64,000 nucleotides of DNA from Taibaiella chishuiensis. Its GTDB lineage: Bacteria > Bacteroidota > Bacteroidia > Chitinophagales > Chitinophagaceae. The notes under the pieces are model-generated. The model had not been told where the DNA came from. It searched no databases and was given only the letters and a program-made list of their open reading frames with translations. The position numbers and the translations under genes were made by a program. This document shows positions 1-7,148 of this stretch, piece after piece; the first letter of the stretch is position 1; every line of letters begins with the position of its first letter. The stretch spans positions 62,001 to 126,000 of the forward strand of contig NZ_PYGD01000006.1 in the NCBI RefSeq assembly GCF_003014535.1, given 5' to 3'.

Positions 1-153
1 TTGTATGGCATTTGGTTATCTTCTGCAAATCTTGATTCCAATATAATTAGTATGGTGCTGTTTTCTGCAGTTACAATGGTAGTACTTACTATTTGGAGAA
101 GTTTGGATGTCTTATTCAAAGTAATGAAAACTGAAAATTTAAACAGACAGTGA
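1..153 (+). CDS. C-terminal fragment of a membrane protein (cut by window edge)
   Basis: Frame 1 is open from the first base to a TGA at 151-153, giving 50 residues with no start codon inside the window, so this is the tail of a longer gene. The fragment has one clear hydrophobic stretch at about residues 18-32 (SMVLFSAVTMVVLTI) followed by a basic, polar end (WRSLDVLFKVMK...NLNRQ), the pattern of a final transmembrane helix with a cytoplasmic tail. It lies 46 bases upstream of a nuclease-like gene in the same AT-rich segment, so it may belong to the same acquired cassette. The family cannot be told from so short a piece. Confidence 0.6.
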   Translation: MYGIWLSSANLDSNIISMVLFSAVTMVVLTIWRSLDVLFKVMKTENLNRQ

Positions 154-199
154 TTAATATTTATGTGAAGAAATATAGAAAGGAGATAACATAAAAAAA

Positions 200-1561
200 A
201 TGATTGAAATTATTAATTGCTATGCCAGAATTGATCTTAGCTCGCAAGATTTTACAAGAGTTATTAAGGGGATGAACGATGCAGGGTATAAATCTGCAAT
301 TTGGCAATCCAAATTAACTCTGCTTTCCACGGTTGGCATTACAAAGTTAAATACAGATGTTTTAGATTGGTTAAGCTACTATAATATCCAAGGCAGAGAT
401 TCTTTTGTCTATAGGGCGGACATTTTTCTAGAGCATACCGACCTCGTCTATGTTATAAACCGGGGTTCCGGTTGGACTGGGGAATCTAAAGTCGAAATAG
501 GAGTTATCGGTGTTCATATTGGCGGTGCATCCAAACTTCTGGCGAAATATGCCAACAGTTTTATCAATGCATTGAAAACAAATATTGATGGCCGCAAAGT
601 GCGTCACATGAATTTGAGATGGTATAAGCTTTCCCAAAATAACAAAATTGACTCTAAGGTCTCATTCGAAAAAGGTTTTACTTATGCATCATTGCAAGAG
701 GATGAAGTCAAAGGCGCAGTTTTACTTTCAGATGCCCAAAATAGAGAAATCCTGCTAAGAATAGCAGAGACAGGGTCAATAAAAAAAATTGACTTTAAAG
801 GCGAGAAAATGGACTTCTATCTAGAGAAAATCGAGATGCTTACAAATCTTGGTTTAGTAGACAAAATGTACACCGTTACATGCCGCAAGAAGTCTACTCC
901 AATCGCAATGATTCGATCAATGGACGAGTTAACACTCTCTAGCAAGGACATACTAAGCTGTCCCCATTGTGCGAGAAGTTTTGAAGATGAGTTATTGCAA
1001 GAAAGCTTTTCACTAACTACGATGGGTAGGAAATTAACTTTGAGTAGTCATTGGATGACAATTTTAGTTACCCAAGTACTTGTTGAAAATGGCATTCCAG
1101 AAAAAAGTATTATTTGGAGTTTGGAAGTTGACGGAGAAGAAGTTGACTGCGTTGTTCAGTTCAAGGATAAAATATGGATCTTAGAGCTCAAAGACAGAAA
1201 CTTCGAGGCAGGCGATGCACATCCACTGGCGTATAGAAGCATTAAGTACAAGGCTGACAAAACAATAATAATTACAACTGGTAAGGTTAGTAAGAACGCG
1301 AGAAAAGTTTTTGAAGACTTGTCCACTCGTAGAGGCGAAAAAAATGGACATCCATTGTATATAGAAGGTCTCTCTCTTCTAAAAAGCTCTGTAGCAACAT
1401 TAATAAAAAATGAAGCCCTTCTCCACGTTCGTGAAAAGACAAAGGAGATAAGTAAGGCTGCCTACATCGAATTATCCCCAGTATTCTCTAAATTATTTGG
1501 CAGCTATACGCTTGAACATAAGGGGGAGTTTAAGGAAGGGGTTAATATTTTTAGATATTGA
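200..1561 (+). CDS. Putative PD-(D/E)XK-superfamily nuclease, unknown family
   Basis: This 453-residue protein was not recognised by family. Its C-terminal third has the look of a restriction-endonuclease-like fold: an acidic strand EEVDCVV (about residues 312-320), then WILELKD (about 326-332), which fits the D...(E)xK active site, followed by a helix with AYRSIKYKAD and a strand KTIIITTG. Earlier, CPHC at about 254-257 with another Cys in TCRKK about 30 residues before it could bind a metal. The N-terminal 200 residues show no known motif. There is no signal peptide or membrane segment. The ATG at 200 is preceded by AGGAG at 181-185, a better Shine-Dalgarno sequence than most genes here have. 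The gene is AT-rich like the ATPase/HNH pair 198 bases downstream. DNA cleavage is inferred from the motif only. Confidence 0.65.
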   Translation: MIEIINCYARIDLSSQDFTRVIKGMNDAGYKSAIWQSKLTLLSTVGITKLNTDVLDWLSYYNIQGRDSFVYRADIFLEHTDLVYVINRGSGWTGESKVEIGVIGVHIGGASKLLAKYANSFINALKTNIDGRKVRHMNLRWYKLSQNNKIDSKVSFEKGFTYASLQEDEVKGAVLLSDAQNREILLRIAETGSIKKIDFKGEKMDFYLEKIEMLTNLGLVDKMYTVTCRKKSTPIAMIRSMDELTLSSKDILSCPHCARSFEDELLQESFSLTTMGRKLTLSSHWMTILVTQVLVENGIPEKSIIWSLEVDGEEVDCVVQFKDKIWILELKDRNFEAGDAHPLAYRSIKYKADKTIIITTGKVSKNARKVFEDLSTRRGEKNGHPLYIEGLSLLKSSVATLIKNEALLHVREKTKEISKAAYIELSPVFSKLFGSYTLEHKGEFKEGVNIFRY

Positions 1562-1759
1562 ATCATACGTTTTAAAAGAAAGATGATAACAAATCTCCAT
1601 TCTGTTTCCTTGTTTCTAAATAGTTATTAGTTGTGTTGTTGTGTTCGCGTGACGTCCTCCCTAAAAACCGAAGCGTTGTAAAATAGAAAAACGGAGTAAT
1701 TGAGTTGACTTTGAAATGATTTTGTATTAAGGGAATTAAAGTTTACGTAAAACAAATGA

Positions 1760-3283
1760 ATGATGAAATTTATTGTAAAAATAAACACTGGAGATACTAT
1801 CGTTGCAGATTATCTAAACTCAGTAATATTACGATATGTTGATTGGAATGATTATGGATTTAATACATTGTATCGTGTGACATATATAGATGGGAAAGGA
1901 CGTCCTCAAAAAATTGGAGATGTTAGAATAGGCCGGGTGGGGCAAGCTTCAGAAGATATACGACAATTAAAGGAAGATACTGTATTTAATAAATTGGATG
2001 ACAATTTTTTTTCTCTAGGAACAAGCTTAGATTTTTACGAAAAATTGGAATCAATTGGAACAAGCTTCCGCATACAAGTGTTAGAAGGCCTCAATGACAT
2101 CGCCTTTTCATCTGAAATCTATGAAAAGGCCATTCAGGAAGGTGTTACTAAGATTTCATTGTTAAGAGGTTTTGACGAAAGAACAGTCAAGGGACAGTTG
2201 AGGAGGGTCGCTCATGGCGGGACCAGACTAAAAAAATACCATTTTTTTTATGATGCCCCCAATATCAAATCGGATTCGGGTAATGGCCATTTGTCTTTTA
2301 AAATTACTCCAGAATCAAATCCGCCTTCCAATATTCATGTATTAATTGGCCGCAATGGAGTTGGAAAAACAAGCTTCCTTAATAGCATTTTAAGTAACTT
2401 GAGTGGAAATTCATTAAACAATTCTACAAGAATTTATTTTGGAGGGTTGGAACCAGAGGAATTTGTAAATGTTGTTTCAGTATCGTTTAGTGCTTTTGAT
2501 GACGCTATGCCATATTTTGATAGTTACAGTGATGTTACCGGTATTTCATTCAAATATATCGGACTCAAGAAAAGAGATGATCGCGCTACTTATGGCTTTA
2601 AGATAAAAGACTTAGAAGACTTAGAAACTGAATTTGTTGATAGTATATTAGAATGCATTGGCTCATTTAAAAAGGAAAAATTGAAGAAGGGGCTAGTGGC
2701 TTTACAATCAGATCCGATTTTTAGGGAAATAGAAATTTCTGAATTACTCGATCTTTCCGAAGAACTCATCAAGGAAAAAGGAACGGCAACTTTTAAAAAA
2801 CTTAGTTCTGGTCATAAAATAATTTTACTGTCTATTTCAAGATTGGTTGAAACAGTGCAGGAAAAGAGTTTGGTCTTGATTGATGAACCAGAAGCGCATT
2901 TGCACCCACCTTTGCTATCTTCGTTTATTAGGGCACTTTCTGAATTACTTACTGATATGAATGGTGTTGCAATAATTGCGACACACTCTCCTGTGATTGT
3001 TCAGGAGGTATCGAGAGATTGCACCTATAAATTTAGACGTTCTGGAAATCTGAGGATTTGCGAAAGACCACAAATTGAGACATTCGGTGAAAACGTCGGA
3101 GTATTAACCAGAGAAATATTTGAATTAGAGGTGTTGGATTCAGGATTCTATAAAATTATTTCAAACGCCGTAACAAACAGCGGTAGCTATGAAGAGTTGC
3201 TAATCGATTTTGAAGAGGGACTAGGATCCGAAGCTCGTTCCATAGCAAAAGTACTTTTTAACCATAAAGGTCAGCAGGGTTAA
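1760..3283 (+). CDS. AAA/ABC-type ATPase of a defence pair, Septu PtuA-like
   Basis: This 507-residue protein is an ABC/RecF-like ATPase of the AAA_21/AAA_15 kind. Walker A (GRNGVGKTS) is at about residues 196-204, an ABC-type signature LSSGHK at about 346, Walker B LVLIDEPEAH at about 370-379, and a switch histidine in ATHSP at about 407. The first 185 residues form a separate N-terminal domain (GDVRIGRVG..., DDNFFSLG) whose fold was not recognised. Two in-frame ATGs stand side by side at 1760 and 1763. The stop at 3283 is one base before the start of an HNH nuclease gene, so the two are surely co-translated. An ATPase followed directly by an HNH protein is the layout of the Septu (PtuA/PtuB) anti-phage system and of the effector pair of some retrons. 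The Septu assignment is an inference from architecture. Confidence 0.8.
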   Translation: MMKFIVKINTGDTIVADYLNSVILRYVDWNDYGFNTLYRVTYIDGKGRPQKIGDVRIGRVGQASEDIRQLKEDTVFNKLDDNFFSLGTSLDFYEKLESIGTSFRIQVLEGLNDIAFSSEIYEKAIQEGVTKISLLRGFDERTVKGQLRRVAHGGTRLKKYHFFYDAPNIKSDSGNGHLSFKITPESNPPSNIHVLIGRNGVGKTSFLNSILSNLSGNSLNNSTRIYFGGLEPEEFVNVVSVSFSAFDDAMPYFDSYSDVTGISFKYIGLKKRDDRATYGFKIKDLEDLETEFVDSILECIGSFKKEKLKKGLVALQSDPIFREIEISELLDLSEELIKEKGTATFKKLSSGHKIILLSISRLVETVQEKSLVLIDEPEAHLHPPLLSSFIRALSELLTDMNGVAIIATHSPVIVQEVSRDCTYKFRRSGNLRICERPQIETFGENVGVLTREIFELEVLDSGFYKIISNAVTNSGSYEELLIDFEEGLGSEARSIAKVLFNHKGQQG

Positions 3284-3284
3284 C

Positions 3285-4166
3285 ATGAGAAAAATTACGA
3301 AACCCAAAGAAGATTCGAAAACTGTATTTTTAAATTGTATCACCGATTTTAGTGATCAAGATTTGAAAACTCGTCTTGAGCAAATCGCCTCATTGATCGC
3401 TACCAGCTCCCAACAATTTGATAATCTTATACGTGAGAATAAGCTATGTCTAATTGAGAGAAATAAGGTTTATAAAGCCACAAAAGAAGAAAGAATATTT
3501 GGTGGCCTAGTTACAATAAATGAGGTAAAAGAAGTGTATACAAAGGGGTTTGCGGCAAAAGATTCTCCCGGCAGAGTACTCTATGATGAAATAATTTTGT
3601 CAGCTCCTTATAGTAAGTGTCCTTACTGTTTTCATCGTAATGTGGGTACCATGGATCATTACCTTCCTAAAGCATATTATCCTTTACTTTCAGTCGTTCC
3701 TTTTAATTTAGTCCCAAGTTGTATTCGTTGTAACACTGGAGAATTGAGGGCAAGCTTTCCCCAACAACCTTCTGAAGAAATATTGCATCCGTATTACGAT
3801 GATGTTGAAAAGGAATTATGGCTTAGGGCGGAAGTTAAACATACTTCTCCTGCAACAATTAACTTTTTTGCTGATCCACCTGAAAAATGGGACTCATTAT
3901 TGAAGGATCGGGTACGTAATCATTTTAGTATCCTCAAGCTAAACGAGCTATATTCTATTGAAGCAGCTTTGGAATTAATTAATCTTGAAGGACAATGCCA
4001 AGCACAATATAATATGGGCGGAGCCGCTGCGGTAAAAAGTCACTTGGAAGAAACAGCCGAAAGTAGGAAAGTCGCGTTTATAAATTCATGGCAGACCGCT
4101 TTGTATTCAGCAATAGCTATTGATAACTGGTTTCATAATGGTGGATTTGTCATTCCAAAAAAATGA
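3285..4166 (+). CDS. HNH endonuclease, Septu PtuB-like effector
   Basis: This 293-residue protein has an HNH nuclease core: CPYC at about residues 112-115 and CIRCN at about 146-150 form the zinc-binding pair, and TMDHYLPK (about 121-128) carries the catalytic His of the beta-beta-alpha-metal motif. The spacing CPYC-DHYLPK-NLVPSC..CN followed by HPYYDD (about 168) is typical of stand-alone HNH proteins encoded beside AAA ATPases. The start lies one base after the stop of the upstream ATPase gene. The likely role is nucleic-acid cleavage released or gated by the ATPase during phage infection. That role comes from the Septu/retron comparison, not from the sequence itself. A strong hairpin terminator lies about 180 bases downstream. 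Confidence 0.8.
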   Translation: MRKITKPKEDSKTVFLNCITDFSDQDLKTRLEQIASLIATSSQQFDNLIRENKLCLIERNKVYKATKEERIFGGLVTINEVKEVYTKGFAAKDSPGRVLYDEIILSAPYSKCPYCFHRNVGTMDHYLPKAYYPLLSVVPFNLVPSCIRCNTGELRASFPQQPSEEILHPYYDDVEKELWLRAEVKHTSPATINFFADPPEKWDSLLKDRVRNHFSILKLNELYSIEAALELINLEGQCQAQYNMGGAAAVKSHLEETAESRKVAFINSWQTALYSAIAIDNWFHNGGFVIPKK

Positions 4167-4879
4167 AAATATTTAAGGTTATAGATTGTATTGAACGTTT
4201 TCAAAGAGATGGAAATAAATAGATATGCGTGTTGTTGCTCTTCGAAACTTAAGTCGACTAGTTTCATAATGACATTGCAATTAGCTTTTTCATATCACTT
4301 AAAAATAAGTTCGAAAATTGTCCAGACAGGGCGACAAAAAAATAAAGCTCACGCGAAAGCGTGGGCTTTTTCTTTTGACACCAATGTCAGAATCTTTTTT
4401 TCGGACAGAAGAGACAAAAGATAAAAGCCGCGCAGCAAGCTTTATTTCTTTTAGACTCCCCCATCCGAGGATCATGTAATCATCCTGTCTTCCCGTAACG
4501 GGCAAATGCCCTTCATGCTGTGTGTAACCTCTTTTCTATTTTTTCTCGCTGCGCCACGACACCGGGAGAAAAAATGAATTTCACAGGATCACATTCGCCC
4601 GCCAGGGCAAGATTCATTTTCCGGGAACATCGAACTTATGATCTCTTTTTTTCCACTCTACTACTGTTTCATAAACAGAGCCCACTTTTAAAAGACTAGC
4701 AAAACCCTTATCCAATAAGCTTTTCAGGCCTGCACATTGTTGCACGTATAGGCATCCTCCTTGACCCACTGCATTTATGAATGAACCAAATGGCGTACGC
4801 ATTCATTGAAACGGAATGGTATTAATTTTTATGGTCCTGAAAAATCAGCTTTTGAACCGGAGATCATTTACGCTTATCC
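4167..4879. other. Convergent intergenic region at the right edge of the AT-rich segment
   Basis: This stretch separates the defence-type genes from the T9SS genes, and base composition moves from AT-rich to the window norm across it. It contains one strong bidirectional terminator (4344-4375) and an inverted pair AAAATGAAT (4571-4579) / ATTCATTTT (4612-4620). A 62-codon open frame lies on the minus strand at 4614-4802, but it has no recognisable domain or ribosome-binding site and is not called as a gene. No tRNA, integrase or clear direct repeat that would mark an attachment site was found. Confidence 0.5.
4344..4375. terminator. Bidirectional hairpin terminator
   Basis: The stem AAAGCTCACGC (4344-4354) pairs with GCGTGGGCTTT (4359-4369) around a GAAA loop, with one T-G wobble. 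A T run follows on the plus strand, and the A run before it (4336-4342) serves the minus strand. It ends the HNH gene and could stop transcripts of the convergent T9SS gene. Confidence 0.85.
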
Positions 4880-7093
4880 CTACCGGATCAGCGTAACATC
4901 GCCCTTCTCTGTTTTCGCAGGCTGGCTGGCACTGGTACGATAAGACAAATAATAACTATAAGTGCCTACATCGGCGGCTTGCCCTTTGTAGCTGCCATTC
5001 CAGCCGGCATCGCCGTTATGACCCTGGTAAACCATTTGTCCCCAGCGGTTATAGATCGAAAAGGTATAACGGACCAGGTTACGGCATTCGTTGTTTTGCG
5101 GAACCGGTAAAAAGTAATCATTCAGGCCATCCTGGTTCGGAGAAAAAGCGGTAGGCATCATCAGCCGGCAATCGCACCAGTTTATATCAATATGGATCGT
5201 ATCGCTGGCTATACAAGGCGGATCGCTTACCTGCACCCAATAGGTGCCGGGATCTGCTATCTTAACAGCCGCGGTTGTAGCGCCCGTATTCCAAAGCAGG
5301 GACGCTAAACCGGTATGCTGTGTTTGTAACAGGTATCCATCCCCCGCTTCCCGGCAGATCATCGTATCCCTGCCCAGGTTCTGGCGCAGATCCCGGAAAC
5401 TAAGTTGGATCGTATCGCTCGCCACACAACCGGATTTACGAAGCTGCAACCAATACAAACCGTCGGTTCCGGCCTTAAACGTAGCACCAGTGCTGCCATC
5501 CTGCCAACGGTAACTATCGGCCGTAATACGCGGTTGGAGCAGGACAGGCTGTGTGCTGTTACAGATAATGGAATCCGGGCCGAGCGTAAAAGAAAGGTCC
5601 GGCAAAACAACATTATAGGTATCCACACGGATCAGGCAGGCATCGCGGAAGCGCACCCAATAAATGCCGGGCTGCTGTATATTCCGGGTATTACCTGTGG
5701 AACCGTCATCCCAGGCATAGTGTGTACCGGATGGGGCGGTAATCTGCCAGCCGGCGCCGGTATTTTTGTCGCACAATGCCGTATCGTATTTTTTAATCAG
5801 TGTATCCTGCAAGGCATGTACCACGTTATTGGAAAACCGGTTTGCCAGGGTACCCGGCAGCAGCGAAACGATATTCGCCTGCGGGTTACAGGCCATACCA
5901 CCCAGGTTTGGCTGTTCTATCCTGCCGATATCAACGATCTCAACACCGTTTACAAAATGGTTGCTGCAGTTATAATACACTTTATTATCAGGTCCCATTT
6001 TGAAATCATAATTATATATTGCTGTTATATAAGTCATAGAACCCATAATGGTAGCGGGTATCCCAGAACTGAGATCGAACTGGTAAATACCGGCATGAAA
6101 CTGGTAGGCCCCGTTATAAAAAGCTTGTCCGCTCATGTATAATTTGGAATTATCGGGCGAGAAGCAAATGCCGAGTATCTGGGCTGCCCCGGCATAGGGT
6201 AAAGGACTATACCAGCTCAGCAGGGCTTCGTTGGAAAGCAGACCTGTTGCAGGGTCGAAATCATATAGGCCCATATCTCCAGTGATGATAGCGCTGTTGT
6301 TGTTGGTGCTCCGCGTATCGGCAATTTTTTTTCGATCGGGCGATACAACCATCCTGCTCCAGAGATAACTCTGATCGCCTGTGGTAAAATTATTAGGCAC
6401 GGTAGACATTACCGCATTGTGGTTTACACCCGCCGCTGTTATTTCAAATGCCTGGAAAAAAGAATCCACCCGGTTATAATAATCCTGTTTGCGGGTAACC
6501 AGCCATACATTACAGTCGTTGCCCGGTATGGCGATCATGCCTCCCATCAGCGCACTATCCAGGAAGATGGACTTCTGGTTCGGCACCACATCGCCCAAGC
6601 CGCCGTTGAGGGTCATATCTACAACACTGTAGTATAATTGCCTGGAATAATAAGGCCATGCAAAACGTGTTTTAGAGAATACGTAATATTTGTCGGGGTC
6701 GCCCGGCATAGGTACGATTACCGAATTCTGGTTGTCGGTATTGGTGGTTGAAAAATTAATGCCCGTAGGTGGCCAGCCAAAGGGAACAGGCGCCAGCCAT
6801 TGCCCGTTGGGCATAAAATTGTGGTTCCTGTCCCAGAGATAAGAACCGTCGGTATAAAAAAGTAAGGCCCCGTTGGCATCACATACCGAAGCAGACCCTT
6901 CGCTCAAGTGGTAATTGACAGGCTGGTTGCTATTGAGCGCAGTCTCTATCGCAACAGGGACGCCACTATTGAAGTCGATGCCCGCTTTATAACCCAAGGC
7001 CCATACATTTTCGTATTGGGCGCCGGCCCTGCCGCAACACAGGAATAGGCAGCAGGAAAATAAGAACCGTAAAAACGGATGATAACTCTTCAT
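4880..7093 (-). CDS. Secreted protein with T9SS type B (gliding-motility-type) C-terminal domain
   Basis: This 737-residue exported protein has a signal peptide (hydrophobic FLRFLFSCCLFLCC, cleavage near GAGAQ). About 400 residues follow that read like a WD/beta-propeller-type fold (blocks such as LLFYTDG, SPDNSKLYMSG, DNKVYYN). Next come two or three Ig-like repeats with YRWQDGSTG / SLLWNTGATT signatures. It ends in a CHU_C/TIGR04131-type domain: MPTAFSPNQDGLNDYF, FSIYNRWGQMVYQG, then W-N-G and GTYSYYL. Such domains direct export by the type IX secretion system and attachment to the cell surface or gliding machinery. It lies just downstream of, and on the same strand as, a second T9SS protein. 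The substrate or adhesive role cannot be read from the sequence. Confidence 0.85.
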   Translation of the reverse strand: MKSYHPFLRFLFSCCLFLCCGRAGAQYENVWALGYKAGIDFNSGVPVAIETALNSNQPVNYHLSEGSASVCDANGALLFYTDGSYLWDRNHNFMPNGQWLAPVPFGWPPTGINFSTTNTDNQNSVIVPMPGDPDKYYVFSKTRFAWPYYSRQLYYSVVDMTLNGGLGDVVPNQKSIFLDSALMGGMIAIPGNDCNVWLVTRKQDYYNRVDSFFQAFEITAAGVNHNAVMSTVPNNFTTGDQSYLWSRMVVSPDRKKIADTRSTNNNSAIITGDMGLYDFDPATGLLSNEALLSWYSPLPYAGAAQILGICFSPDNSKLYMSGQAFYNGAYQFHAGIYQFDLSSGIPATIMGSMTYITAIYNYDFKMGPDNKVYYNCSNHFVNGVEIVDIGRIEQPNLGGMACNPQANIVSLLPGTLANRFSNNVVHALQDTLIKKYDTALCDKNTGAGWQITAPSGTHYAWDDGSTGNTRNIQQPGIYWVRFRDACLIRVDTYNVVLPDLSFTLGPDSIICNSTQPVLLQPRITADSYRWQDGSTGATFKAGTDGLYWLQLRKSGCVASDTIQLSFRDLRQNLGRDTMICREAGDGYLLQTQHTGLASLLWNTGATTAAVKIADPGTYWVQVSDPPCIASDTIHIDINWCDCRLMMPTAFSPNQDGLNDYFLPVPQNNECRNLVRYTFSIYNRWGQMVYQGHNGDAGWNGSYKGQAADVGTYSYYLSYRTSASQPAKTEKGDVTLIR

Positions 7094-7148
7094 AAAAATC
7101 AGGTTTGGATTATGCGAATCCTATACGGAGCATAGGACATAACCGGCA

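Noticed and set aside
4309-4330. Possible tRNA T-loop-like sequence (AGTTCGAAAATT) as an attachment site
   Set aside because: No acceptor stem or other tRNA arm can be formed around it and no second copy was found.
4614-4802. Minus-strand open frame of 62 codons in the boundary region
   Set aside because: It has no ribosome-binding site, promoter or domain, and no neighbour suggests a function; it might be a decayed gene fragment.
5405-6142. Plus-strand open frame of 245 codons opposite the T9SS type B gene
   Set aside because: It runs antisense to a clear secreted-protein gene and shows no recognisable domain.
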